Assembly (NCBI RefSeq): GCF_018332695.1
Contig: NZ_BOQN01000128.1
Location: 45,274 to 109,273 of the forward strand
Source of the DNA: Paractinoplanes toevensis
GTDB taxonomy: Bacteria; Actinomycetota; Actinomycetes; Mycobacteriales; Micromonosporaceae
Reading direction: 5' to 3'
DNA length: 64,000 bases
Shown here one piece after another: positions 42,176 to 51,107 of the stretch (its first letter is position 1; each line of letters opens with the position of its first letter). The position numbers and the translations under genes were made by a program. The notes under the pieces were generated by a model. It was not told where the DNA came from. It ran no database searches and worked only from the letters and a program-made list of their open reading frames with translations.

Positions 42176-43026
42176 AGCGCCTTCTCGCCGCCGTACTCGC
42201 CGGGCTCCTCTGCGTCCTGGCCGCGCCCCGACCGGCCGCCGCGGCCACCACCCTGGTGTACGCCACCTTCAAGGGCGACGCGGCCGCCGACGAAGAACTG
42301 TGGATCTACCAGTCGACCAACGGCGGTACGACCTACAGCGTGCTGTCCGACACCAACTTCCACGGCCCCACCGGGGTGCTGCGCGACCCGAGCATCCTGA
42401 AGTACAACGGCATCTATTACATCGCCTACACGGTGCAGTCCTGGACCACCAACTCCACCTACTTCAATATCGCGTCCAGCAGCAACCTCACCAGCTGGAC
42501 GAACATCGCCAGCATCCCCTCCGGCATCGCCAGCACCAAGTACACGTGGGCGCCCGAGTTCTACGTCGAGGGCAGCACGGTCCGGATCATCACCAGCGTC
42601 GCGGCCACCACCTGCTCCAACTGCTTCCGGCCGTACGTATACACCGCCCAGAACACCGCCCTGACCTCGTGGAGCGGGCCGGCCCAGATGTGGGGCCTCG
42701 GCACCAACCACATCGACACGTTCGTGGTGAAGTCGGGCAGCACCTGGCACGCCTTCACCAAGGACGAGACCGGCAAGTACATCGAGCACTGGACCACCAC
42801 CGCCAGCCTCACCACCGGCTGGATCAACCGCGGCACGCTGTTCAGCTCCGGCTACGAGGGCCCGTCCCTGGTCAGGCTGGACAACGGCAGCTGGCGCATC
42901 TACGTCGACCGGTACAGCACCGGCGGCGGCATCTACACCGCCACCAGCACCGACCTCAACACCTGGACCGGCCTCAGCACGGTCAGCTGCGCCGGCTGCC
43001 GGCACGGCACCGCCATCGCGAAGTAA
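42172..43026 (+). CDS. Secreted GH43-like five-bladed propeller protein
   Basis: The GTG at 42172 overlaps the upstream TGA by four bases. The 284-residue product has a signal peptide (KRLLAAVLAGLLCVLAAPRP, cleavage near AAA) and repeated propeller blades. GH43/GH62-like landmarks are VLRDPSILKYNGIYYIAYTV, YTWAPEFYVEG and YEGPSLVRLDNGSWRIYVDR. A CSNC and a CAGC pair may form disulfides. Such enzymes remove arabinose or xylose side chains, which fits cooperation with the GH5 enzyme. The acid base set is only partly assignable. Confidence 0.78.
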   Translation: MKRLLAAVLAGLLCVLAAPRPAAAATTLVYATFKGDAAADEELWIYQSTNGGTTYSVLSDTNFHGPTGVLRDPSILKYNGIYYIAYTVQSWTTNSTYFNIASSSNLTSWTNIASIPSGIASTKYTWAPEFYVEGSTVRIITSVAATTCSNCFRPYVYTAQNTALTSWSGPAQMWGLGTNHIDTFVVKSGSTWHAFTKDETGKYIEHWTTTASLTTGWINRGTLFSSGYEGPSLVRLDNGSWRIYVDRYSTGGGIYTATSTDLNTWTGLSTVSCAGCRHGTAIAK

Positions 43027-43093
43027 CCCGGACGCGGTCTCGTTTCCGTCGCAGATGTTGACAGCTCTGCGGCGGAGGCGAACCGTTCGGTCC

Positions 43094-46033
43094 ATGGTGG
43101 ACGATCTCGCGGCTCGCTACGAGTACGACGCGTTCATCTCCTACAACCGCAAGGCCGACGGGCGGCTCGCGGCCGCCCTGCACGACGCGCTGCACCGGTT
43201 CGCCAAGCCGTGGTACCGGTTGCGGGCCCGCCGGGTGTTCCGCGACGACGACTCGCTCGGCGCCAACCCGGGGCTGTGGCCGTCGCTGGAACGGGCGCTC
43301 GCCGCGTCCCGGTTCCTGGTGCTGCTGGCCGGGCGCGGCTCGGCGAACTCGGCGTGGGTGGCCCGGGAACTCGAATACTGGTGCCGGGAACGGGAACCGG
43401 ACACGCTGATCGTCGTCGCCACCGACCCCGACCACGGGGACCGCCTGGTCTGGAGCGAGCCGGACGGCGACTTCGACTGGAGCCGCACCACCGCGCTGCC
43501 GCCCGCCCTGCGCGGTCTCTTCCCGGCCGAGCCGCGGATCGTCGACCTCGCCTGGGCCCGCGACCGGGACCGGCTGACCCTGGACGATCCGCTGTTCCGG
43601 GCGGCGGTCGCCGACATCGCCGCCCCGATCTCCGGCCGGCCCAAGGACGAGCTGATCGGCGAGGACGTCCGCCAGCACCGCCGCACGATGCGCTGGGTGC
43701 GGTCGGCGATCGCGGTGCTCGCCGGGCTGCTCGTACTGGCGGTGGCCGCGGCCTGGATCGCGGTGCGGCAGCGCGACGTCGCGCAGGACCGGGCGGCGGT
43801 GGCCGAGGCCCGGCAGTACGCCGCCGAGTCGCTCGCGGCCACCGACCCGTACGCGGCTCTGGGCCTGGCGATCGCCGCCGAGCAGCGCACGCCGGAGCCG
43901 CTCCCGGAAGCCCGGACGGCGTACGCCACGGCCGTGCAGCGGGCCGCCACCTGGACGACCCGGCCGATCGCCCAGTACGCCTCCCCGGACCTGTCCCTGC
44001 GGGAACTCTCCTGGTCGCCGGACGGCAGCCGGCTGCGTGCGGCCGCCGACGACGGGTCGGTGCTGGGCTGGCAACTGAGCACCGGCGCCGCGCTGCCCGC
44101 GGTGCCGGCCTTCGACACCGTCCTCCCGCCCGGGTACGACGCGGTCGCCTGGTACGGCCAGTCGACCCTCGCCGTGCAGAACGGCCTTGACGAGGTGGTC
44201 CTGCGCGACCTCACCCCGCCCGGGCGCACCCGCGCGACGTTCCGGACGGCCTCGGAGGTCGGCGATCTCGCCTTCGCGCCGGACGGCCGCACCCTCGCGG
44301 TCACCATCCCCGGCGGCGTCGAGCTGTGGGACACGGTGCGGGCCCGGCGGTCGGTCACGCTGGGCGGCGGGCCGGCAACTTCCTGGCGTACGGCGTGGTC
44401 GCCGGACGGCACGCGACTTCTGGTCGCGGGCGATCAGGGCATGTGGTTCTGGGACGTGCCGCACCGCCGCCTGCTGCTCTCCGCCGCCTCCGCCAGCGGG
44501 CTGTGGTCGATCGCGTGGCACCCGTCCGGCTCGACGGTCGCGGTCGGCGCCGACAACGGCGAGGTGACGATCCGCGACGGCCGCAGCGGTGCGGTGCGCG
44601 GCACCCTGGCGATCGGCCAACGTTCCCGGGTCGCCGACCTGGCCTGGTCGCGGGATGGCAACCGGCTCGCGGCGGCCGGCGGGGTCGACGGCCTACGGAT
44701 GTGGACGCTGCGCGACGGCCGGCTCATCCCGTACGGTTCGCCGCTGCGCTCCGGGATCGACCGGGGCCCGCGCCGGCTCGCCTGGTCGCCGGACGGCCGG
44801 ATGCTCGCCGCCGGTATCGGTTTCGCCGGCAGCCCCGAGCTGGACGACCTGCACGTGTGGGCGGTGGCCCCGCTGCCGCCGGACGCCCCCGCCGGGCTGC
44901 CGCGAACCGTCCGCGTCCTCGACTGGGCACCGGACAGCCACCACCTGGCCGCCGGGGACCTGACGGTCGCCGTCGTCGATGCCCGCACTCGTGACCGGTG
45001 GACCGTCCGGCCCTCCGCCGACTCACCCAACGCGGTGGCCTGGTCGCCGCGCGGCGACGGCACGCTCGCGCTGGCCGCCGAGGACGGCGTCCGGCTCGCC
45101 CAGTTCGCCACCACCACCACGCCCGCAAACCAGCCCGGCGCCGTGGTCGCGGGTGAACCGCTGTGGAATTCCGGGGGCACGCGTGCGCTGGCCTGGTCGC
45201 CGGGCGGCGACCGGGTGGCCGCCGGCGACACCCGTGGCCGGATCACGCTGTGGGCGGCGAGCGGCGGAAAACGGCCCACCGCCACCCTTACCGTCCCGGC
45301 CGGCAGTGAGCGGCCGACAGCGCCCGCCGACAGCGGCGCGCAACCCACCGCGACCGCCGAACGCGGCGAGCGGCCCACCGCCACGCCGACCGCGGCGATC
45401 GGTGAGTACGGGCGACCGGATTGGCTGGCCTGGTCCGCGGACGGCGGGACGGTGCGGGCCGGGCTGACCGACGGCCGGGCGCTCAGCTGGGACACCGCCA
45501 CCGGCCGCCCGGGCGGCGAGCCGTGGACGGCCGCGCCCGGCGGGGCCCGGGCCATGGCCTGGTCGCCGGACGGTGCCGGGCTGGCCACCGTGTCCCGGGA
45601 CGGCACCCTGCGGGTCTGGGCGGTCGCCGAGCGGCGGTTGAGGCGGACCCTGAGCGGGATCGGCGGCGACGCGACCGCGCTGTCCTGGTCACCGGACGGC
45701 ACGAGGCTCGCGGCGGGCGGCTACGACGGCCGGGTCCGCATCTGGCAGGCGGCCGGCGGCACGCTGCTCGCCGAGACCACCACCGGGTCGGCCGTCATCA
45801 CCGCGCTGGACTGGTCGCCGGACGGCAACCACATCGCGGCCGGCGCCGCGACCGGCGGGATCACCGTCTACACCGCCCACCCGGAGCGGGCGTCCTGCGC
45901 CCGGGTGCGGGAGGCGGCCGGGCTGACGCCGATGACCGCGGAGGCCGCCGGGGTGGGCCTGTCCGTCTGCCGCGCCGGAAGGATCCGTGACCTGCCGCCA
46001 CTGCCGGTGGTGGCCGAGGGAGCGCAGGGATGA
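43094..46033 (+). CDS. TIR-transmembrane-WD40 receptor-like protein
   Basis: The 979-residue protein has a bacterial TIR domain at about 8-150: YEYDAFISYNRKADGRLAAA, a VFRDDDSLGANPGLWPSLE box, and WVARELEYW with the glutamate expected of TIR NADases. It is followed by KDELIGEDVRQHRR and one transmembrane helix (about 205-228). About 65 residues of coiled helix come next, then at least 13 WD-type blades of the form LAWSPDGxRLAAG, probably two propellers. Basic residues before the helix place the TIR domain inside and the propellers outside. A repetitive RPTA-rich insert interrupts the blades near residue 725-765. An ATG at 43055 would add 13 residues. Coupled to a lipoprotein gene by an ATGA overlap. 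Confidence 0.85.
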   Translation: MVDDLAARYEYDAFISYNRKADGRLAAALHDALHRFAKPWYRLRARRVFRDDDSLGANPGLWPSLERALAASRFLVLLAGRGSANSAWVARELEYWCREREPDTLIVVATDPDHGDRLVWSEPDGDFDWSRTTALPPALRGLFPAEPRIVDLAWARDRDRLTLDDPLFRAAVADIAAPISGRPKDELIGEDVRQHRRTMRWVRSAIAVLAGLLVLAVAAAWIAVRQRDVAQDRAAVAEARQYAAESLAATDPYAALGLAIAAEQRTPEPLPEARTAYATAVQRAATWTTRPIAQYASPDLSLRELSWSPDGSRLRAAADDGSVLGWQLSTGAALPAVPAFDTVLPPGYDAVAWYGQSTLAVQNGLDEVVLRDLTPPGRTRATFRTASEVGDLAFAPDGRTLAVTIPGGVELWDTVRARRSVTLGGGPATSWRTAWSPDGTRLLVAGDQGMWFWDVPHRRLLLSAASASGLWSIAWHPSGSTVAVGADNGEVTIRDGRSGAVRGTLAIGQRSRVADLAWSRDGNRLAAAGGVDGLRMWTLRDGRLIPYGSPLRSGIDRGPRRLAWSPDGRMLAAGIGFAGSPELDDLHVWAVAPLPPDAPAGLPRTVRVLDWAPDSHHLAAGDLTVAVVDARTRDRWTVRPSADSPNAVAWSPRGDGTLALAAEDGVRLAQFATTTTPANQPGAVVAGEPLWNSGGTRALAWSPGGDRVAAGDTRGRITLWAASGGKRPTATLTVPAGSERPTAPADSGAQPTATAERGERPTATPTAAIGEYGRPDWLAWSADGGTVRAGLTDGRALSWDTATGRPGGEPWTAAPGGARAMAWSPDGAGLATVSRDGTLRVWAVAERRLRRTLSGIGGDATALSWSPDGTRLAAGGYDGRVRIWQAAGGTLLAETTTGSAVITALDWSPDGNHIAAGAATGGITVYTAHPERASCARVREAAGLTPMTAEAAGVGLSVCRAGRIRDLPPLPVVAEGAQG

Positions 46034-46527
46034 GAACGCGGATACTGACCGTCGTCCTGGTCGCGATGGCGGCCGGGTGCGGCGGCGATCCCCCGCCGGC
46101 CAGGCCGTCGCCGGCGCCGCCGGCCCGGACCGCCGCGGACCTCACCGACGCCGAATGGGCCGGCCTCATCGACGACCTCGACTGCGCCCCGGTCAACAAG
46201 GGCGTCGAGCTCGGCGACCGGCAGGTCGCCGAGCTGCGCGGGCCCGGCACGAAGGACGTCGTCGTGAGCGTCGACTGCGTCCACGACACGTCCCCGTGGC
46301 CCTACCAGGTGGCGGTCTACGACGGCTCCTCCCCCGCCGACGCGCCGGTTCGCCTCGGCGTGCTCCTCGACGACGACGAGCGGCTCCTGGTGCGGAAGAT
46401 GACGATCACCGCCGGCCGGATCGCCATCGACACCATCGGCTGGGCCGAGCGGGACTCGTCCTGCTGCCCGAGCGTCCCGGCGACGCGCAGCTTCACCTGG
46501 TCCGGCTCGGCCTTCGTCCGGGCCTGA
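46030..46527 (+). CDS. Lipoprotein coupled to the TIR-WD40 gene
   Basis: The 165-residue protein starts with a lipoprotein signal (RTRILTVVLVAMAAGC; lipobox AAGC, cysteine 17), then a Pro/Ala linker and a domain with a disulfide-like pair (DDLDCAPVNK, VSVDCVHDT) and a DSSCCPS motif. It would be anchored outside the membrane. The ATG overlaps the TGA of the receptor gene, so both are made in fixed ratio and probably interact at the cell surface. The fold, with VVVSVDCVHDTSPWPYQVAV, resembles small secreted proteins of unknown role. No enzyme motif is seen. Confidence 0.8.
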   Translation: MRTRILTVVLVAMAAGCGGDPPPARPSPAPPARTAADLTDAEWAGLIDDLDCAPVNKGVELGDRQVAELRGPGTKDVVVSVDCVHDTSPWPYQVAVYDGSSPADAPVRLGVLLDDDERLLVRKMTITAGRIAIDTIGWAERDSSCCPSVPATRSFTWSGSAFVRA

Positions 46528-46626
46528 CAAGGCCCGGCCCGCACCTGGCCGAGGTCGACGATCCGCCGCGTGACCGGGGCCGCCGGGTGCCGCCAGGCCC
46601 GCCGAGGGCCGCCGGGGGCCGGGGGG

Positions 46627-46815
46627 CCGGGAGCCGAGGGCCGAGGGCCGGGAGCCGAGGGCCGAGGGCCGGGAGCCGAGGGCCGAGGGGGCTGTAGGAC
46701 CGACCCGGGGGCCGCAGGACCGACCGGGCGGCCGCAGGACCGACCCGGGCGGCCGCAGGACCGACCCGGCGGCCACAGGACCGACCCCGGCGGCCACAGG
46801 ACCGACCGGGAGCGC
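46627..46815. repeat. Two adjacent 20-bp tandem arrays
   Basis: Array A (46627-46686) has three copies of GCCGGGAGCCGAGGGCCGAG. Array B (46691-46815) has six copies of a 20-21 bp unit like GCCGCAGGACCGACCCGGGC. They fill most of the 333-base convergent gap between the lipoprotein and the DUF11 gene. No gene is seen in 46528-46860. Confidence 0.85.
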
Positions 46816-46860
46816 GGCCGCGGTCATTCCGCCGAGCAGGGCCGACACCGCGATCGGCTC

Positions 46861-48579
46861 TTACCGGCAGCTGACCACGATTTCGCCGCTCGTGCAGATA
46901 TCGGCGCCGGGACCGCCGTCGAGCCGGTCGAAGCCGGGGCCGCCGGTCAGAGTGTCGTTGCCGAGTCCGCCGTAGATGGTGTCGTGGCCGGTACCGGCCT
47001 GGACGATGTCGTTGCCGGAGCCGCCGTGGACGATGTCGTTGCCGGCGGAGGCGTTGACGGTGTCGTCGCCGCCGAGCGGGCAGATCACGTCCCGGCCCGG
47101 ACCGCCGATCAGGACGTTGTTCCCGGCGGTCCCGACGATCGTGCAGCCGAGCCGGTTGTCGACCGTCGTGTTCCGCACGGCCGTGTTGTTCGCCGTGACC
47201 GGATCGGCGGGCGCCGTTGCCGTAGCCGGATCGGCGGGCGCCGTTGCCGTAGCCGGAACGGCGGGCATCATTGCCGTAGCCGGAACGGCGGGCATCGTTG
47301 CTGTGGCCGGAACGGCGGATACCGTCGCGGTGGTGGTGATCGCACCGAGCGCCTGCGGCTCGACGGTGACGGTGATCGTCGCGCGAGCGTTCCGGGTCAG
47401 GTTGCCTACCTCGCATCGCACGGTGGAGCCGGTCGCCGCGCAGGTGCCCCGGCTGCTGGTCACGCCGAGGATCAGGCTCGGGGCGCCGGTCAGGGCCACG
47501 GTGGCGGTGACCGCAGCGGCGGCACTCGGGCCGCGGTTGGACACCGTGCCGGTGACGGCGAACGTCCCGGCCAGAGCCACCGCGCGGGTGCCGGCGACGG
47601 TCACCGCGAGGTCGGCCGACGATGGCGGCGCGGGCGCGGCCGCGATGACGGTGTCCGCCTTGGCGGTGTTGTTGCCCGGCACCGCGTCGCCCGTCGCGAC
47701 GCCGGCCTCCGCCGTGGCGGTGATCGACCCCGTGGCCCGCGGCAGGACCGTCACGGTGACCGTGGTCGAGGCGCCCTCGGCGAGGGCACCGATCTCGCAG
47801 TTGACCCTCGGTGCGCTGATCGAGCATGCCCCGGTGCCCACCGCGGCCGCTTGGATGGTGCGGTCCGCACCGGTCAGGGTGACGACAGCCTTGACCCCGG
47901 TCGCGGCGTCCGGGCCGTTGTTGGTCACGACGGCCTGGTATTGGTAGCCGGCGCCGACCTGGACCGAGCCCGCGGGGCCGGTCGTGGTCACGGCCAGATC
48001 CGTGGACGACGGGCGGGCGTTGACGACGGTGGTCTCGGTGGCGGCGTTGTTGGACGGGGTGCTGTCGGTCTGCTCGCCGGTGGCGGCGGTGACTCGCGCG
48101 GAGATCGTTCCGGCTGCCTGCGGGGTGACCATGATCTGGACCTTGGCCGTGGCGCCGGCGAGGATCGAGCTGATCGTGCAGGTGGCCACCGAGGCGTCCA
48201 GGAAGCAGGGGCCGGTGCCGCCCGAGGCGCTGCGGACGACATGGTCGGCGCCGGACACGGCGACCGTGACCTCGACGCCGGTGGCGAACACCGGGCCGTT
48301 GTTCTTGACCACGGCGCTGTAGGTGACGGTGCTGCCGACCTCGGCCGGGTCGGCCGAGTCGGCGGCGGTCACGGCCAGGTCGACGGAGTCGGCGGCGGGC
48401 ATGGCCACGTCGACAGAGTCGGCGGTCACGGCCAGGTCGACGGAGTCGGCGGCGGTCGCGGCCGGGTCGGCCGTGGGTGCGGCTACCGGGGTGAGCGCCG
48501 CGGCCGGGCTTGCCGGTAGCAGGACCGCCAGCAGCGCCAATGCGGCCACTCGTGATCGAGATGAAGTTCTGTAGGACAT
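46861..48579 (-). CDS. Secreted protein with three DUF11 domains and C-terminal RTX repeats
   Basis: The 572-residue protein has a signal peptide (RVAALALLAVLLPASPAAAL). Next comes an Ala/Asp/Val-rich repeat (ADSVDLAVTA and variants) and three DUF11 beta-sandwich domains (TVTYSAVVKNNGPVFATGVE; YQYQAVVTNNGPDAATGVKA; TFAVTGTVSNRGPSAAAAVT). A 9-residue repeat follows (PATATMPAV type, five copies). The end has calcium-binding RTX nonapeptides (GGPGRDVICPLGGDDTVNAS, GGSGNDIVQAGTGHDTIYGG). It is likely a surface or matrix protein folding in calcium outside the cell. There is no protease or lipase domain. The ribosome site before the ATG is weak. Confidence 0.85.
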   Translation of the reverse strand: MSYRTSSRSRVAALALLAVLLPASPAAALTPVAAPTADPAATAADSVDLAVTADSVDVAMPAADSVDLAVTAADSADPAEVGSTVTYSAVVKNNGPVFATGVEVTVAVSGADHVVRSASGGTGPCFLDASVATCTISSILAGATAKVQIMVTPQAAGTISARVTAATGEQTDSTPSNNAATETTVVNARPSSTDLAVTTTGPAGSVQVGAGYQYQAVVTNNGPDAATGVKAVVTLTGADRTIQAAAVGTGACSISAPRVNCEIGALAEGASTTVTVTVLPRATGSITATAEAGVATGDAVPGNNTAKADTVIAAAPAPPSSADLAVTVAGTRAVALAGTFAVTGTVSNRGPSAAAAVTATVALTGAPSLILGVTSSRGTCAATGSTVRCEVGNLTRNARATITVTVEPQALGAITTTATVSAVPATATMPAVPATAMMPAVPATATAPADPATATAPADPVTANNTAVRNTTVDNRLGCTIVGTAGNNVLIGGPGRDVICPLGGDDTVNASAGNDIVHGGSGNDIVQAGTGHDTIYGGLGNDTLTGGPGFDRLDGGPGADICTSGEIVVSCR

Positions 48580-48713
48580 ATGTCCGGGGATACACCACTT
48601 AAGGGATGGATGTCTGGTTCGATAGGGAAGGCCACCCGTCCGGGCCGCCGCGGGCGGACGGCCCGGTGTTGCAGCCAGGGAGAACTGCTCGGCGGGGCCG
48701 GCGTGGAGCGTAC

Positions 48714-49760
48714 TCAGAAAGGGTTTACCGCTGTTGATGCTCTGGGGATCAAGCGGCCGGGGAGCGCGTGGCGGCCGTGCGCGGGCTCGCCGTTTATCGC
48801 GGTCAGCAGGAGTTCGGCGGCGGTGCGGCCGATTCCCTCCAGGTCCATGTCGATGCTGGTCAGGGCGGGGCGGCTGCCGTCGACCATGACGTCCCAGTTG
48901 TCGAAGCCGACCAGCGCCACGTCGCGCGGCACGGCCCGGCCGGCCTCCTGCAGCGCCTCGGCCAGGCCGCGGGCGATCTGGTCGCTGCCGCAGAAGACCG
49001 CGTCGACCTCGGCGCCGGTGGAGAGCAGGATGCCGGCGGCCTGCCGGCCCCACGCCTCGCTCCACTCGCCGAAGAGGACGTTCGCGGCCGGTTCCAAGCC
49101 GGCGGCGGCCAGCGTGCGCAGGGCGGCGGCGGCCCGGACGGTGGCCGAGTGGTGGTGTTCGGGGCCGGTCACGTGGGCTATCCGGCGGCGGCCGACGGCC
49201 AGCAGGTGTTCGATCGCGCGGCGGGCGCCGTCGGCCTCATCGGGGACCACCGAGCAGTCGGCGGGATCGGTCGAGCTGATGAAGGCGTAGACGACCGGGA
49301 CCGGCAGGCCGACGCCGATCGGCGGGCGGGCCTGGGTGCGGCGGCCGGTGACGATGATGCCGTCGACCTGGCGGCCCAGCAGGGTGCGCAGGTAGTACTG
49401 CTCGCGGATCGGGTCGTCGCGGGCGTCGCACAGGAAGACGCTCACCTGGCCGGCGCCGAGCGCGTCCTCGGCGCCGATCAGCAGCGGGATGCTGAACCGG
49501 CCGATGCTGTCGGTGGTGATCATGCCGACCGTGTAGGTGCGGCCGGCCTGCAGGCTGCGGGCGGCGGCGTTGGCCACGAAGCCGAGCTGCTCGGCGGCCT
49601 CCTGCACGCGGCGGCGGGTCTCGGGGCGCAGCGCGCCCCGACCGTTGAGCGCTTTCGACGCCGTCCCGGGGGAAACTCCGGCCAGGGCCGCGACCTCGCT
49701 GATGGTGGCGGCCCGATCGATGGCACCCAGTGTTTCCTCCCCGTTTCCCGGCTCCGGCAA
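48714..49760 (-). CDS. LacI-family regulator (first of two paralogs)
   Basis: The LacI helix-turn-helix ATISEVAALAGVSPGTASKA is followed by NGRGALRPETRRRV and a sugar-binding effector domain (YTVGMITTDSIGRFSIPLLI, VDGIIVTGRR, ALVGFDNWDVMVDGSRPALT). The start is uncertain: a TTG at 49760 is listed (348 residues). A CTG at 49730 has GGAGG five bases upstream and would give an N-terminus matching the paralog at 54895. It is divergent from the sugar-binding protein gene and likely represses that operon until an arabinose-containing ligand binds. Confidence 0.88.
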   Translation of the reverse strand: MPEPGNGEETLGAIDRAATISEVAALAGVSPGTASKALNGRGALRPETRRRVQEAAEQLGFVANAAARSLQAGRTYTVGMITTDSIGRFSIPLLIGAEDALGAGQVSVFLCDARDDPIREQYYLRTLLGRQVDGIIVTGRRTQARPPIGVGLPVPVVYAFISSTDPADCSVVPDEADGARRAIEHLLAVGRRRIAHVTGPEHHHSATVRAAAALRTLAAAGLEPAANVLFGEWSEAWGRQAAGILLSTGAEVDAVFCGSDQIARGLAEALQEAGRAVPRDVALVGFDNWDVMVDGSRPALTSIDMDLEGIGRTAAELLLTAINGEPAHGRHALPGRLIPRASTAVNPF

Positions 49761-49778
49761 CCAGACCGTAACTTCCCC

Positions 49779-49835
49779 TTGACATGGCCGCAAGAGCCTC
49801 CTTAGCGTCAGGGCAATCGTTTTCCTTCCGTTGCC
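49779..49835 (+). promoter_or_regulatory. Promoter and putative LacI operator of the sugar-uptake operon
   Basis: TTGACA (49779-49784) and TAGCGT (49803-49808) with an 18-base spacer form a sigma-70-like promoter. Just downstream GGCAA (49812-49816) and TTGCC (49831-49835) are inverted half-sites around a pyrimidine-rich centre, placed where a LacI protein would block transcription. The operator is inferred and imperfect. Confidence 0.5.
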
Positions 49836-49871
49836 TTCAGTCCTCTCCTCGGAAGCCAAGGGGTACCGAAT

Positions 49872-51107
49872 ATGACCCTCCCCCGCCGAGGGCTGCGCGC
49901 CATCGCAGCCCTCTCGATCGCGGTCTGCCTGACGGCCGCATGCTCCAACTCGTCGTCCACCGAAAGCGCGAGCACCGGCGGCGGCACCTACAACATCTGG
50001 GATCCCTACCCGCAGTTCGACGACTCGTCGGACTGGGTGAAGCTGCTGACCAAGTGCGGCACCGACGCCGGTGTCACGGTCAAGCGCACCGGTTACGACA
50101 CCACCGACCTGACCAACAAGGCCCTGCTCGCCGCCCAGCAGGGCAACTCGCCCGACGTGCTGATCGTCGACAACCCGGTCGTGTCCACGCTGGCCGAGGC
50201 GGGCGTGCTGAACACTACGGAGAACACCGCGGGCATCGAGCCCAACCTGCTCGCCGCCGGACAGCTGGACGGCAAGTCCTACGGCATCCCGATCGGCGCC
50301 AACACCCTCGCGCTCTACTACAACAAGAAGGTCCTGGACGCGGCCAAGGTCGACCCGGCCACGGTCAAGGACTGGGCGTCGCTGACCGCCGCGCTGGAGA
50401 AGGTCAAGGCGGCCGGCAAGAAGGGCATCACGTTCTCGGCGATCGGCACCGAGGAGGGATCGTTCCAGTTCCTGCCGTGGTTCTGGGGCTCCGGCGCCCA
50501 GCTGACCCAGCTCGACTCGGCCCAGGGCGTGGCCGCGCTGACGCTGTGGACGGACTGGCTGAAGAAGGGCTACGCGCCCAACTCGGTGCTCAACAACACC
50601 CAGACCACCAGCTGGCAGGAGTTCGCCACCGGCGACTACGCGTTCAGCGAGAACGGCACGTGGCAGCTGGCCAACGCCAAGAAGGCCGGCTTCGAGTACG
50701 GGATCATCCCGATCCCGTCGCAGGCGGGCGGCACCGCCCCGGCCCCCACCGGCGGTGAGTTCGTGACCGCGCCGGTGCAGACCGACACCAAGCGGTACGC
50801 GACCACCGACAAGCTGATCGCCTGCCTGTCCAGCAGCGACAACGCGCTCACCACGGACACCACGCTGTCGTATGTCGCGGCCACCGCGGCGGTGCAGGAC
50901 AAGCAGGTCGCGGCCAACCCGGATCTGAAGGTGTGGGTCGAGGCGGTCAAGGCCGCCAAGGGGCGTACGTCGGACAACCTCGGCACCAAGTACCCGAAGA
51001 TCTCCGAGCCGCTGTGGAACGCGTTCCAGTCCGCCCTCTCGGGTGGCAAGACTCCCGCCGATGCCCTGAAGGCCGCCCAGACGACGGCTGCCTCGGCGAC
51101 CAAGTGA
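49872..51107 (+). CDS. ABC transporter sugar-binding lipoprotein
   Basis: The 411-residue solute-binding protein is of the family 1 (maltose/oligosaccharide) type. The signal and lipobox are AALSIAVCLTAAC with cysteine 24. The body shows YNIWDPYPQFDDSSDWVKLL, NSPDVLIVDNPVVSTLAEAG, KSYGIPIGANTLALYYNKKV and GDYAFSENGTWQLANAKKAG. It captures an oligosaccharide outside the membrane and hands it to the two permeases that follow. With the GH127 gene downstream, an arabinose-containing ligand is likely. The next gene overlaps its stop. Confidence 0.93.
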   Translation: MTLPRRGLRAIAALSIAVCLTAACSNSSSTESASTGGGTYNIWDPYPQFDDSSDWVKLLTKCGTDAGVTVKRTGYDTTDLTNKALLAAQQGNSPDVLIVDNPVVSTLAEAGVLNTTENTAGIEPNLLAAGQLDGKSYGIPIGANTLALYYNKKVLDAAKVDPATVKDWASLTAALEKVKAAGKKGITFSAIGTEEGSFQFLPWFWGSGAQLTQLDSAQGVAALTLWTDWLKKGYAPNSVLNNTQTTSWQEFATGDYAFSENGTWQLANAKKAGFEYGIIPIPSQAGGTAPAPTGGEFVTAPVQTDTKRYATTDKLIACLSSSDNALTTDTTLSYVAATAAVQDKQVAANPDLKVWVEAVKAAKGRTSDNLGTKYPKISEPLWNAFQSALSGGKTPADALKAAQTTAASATK

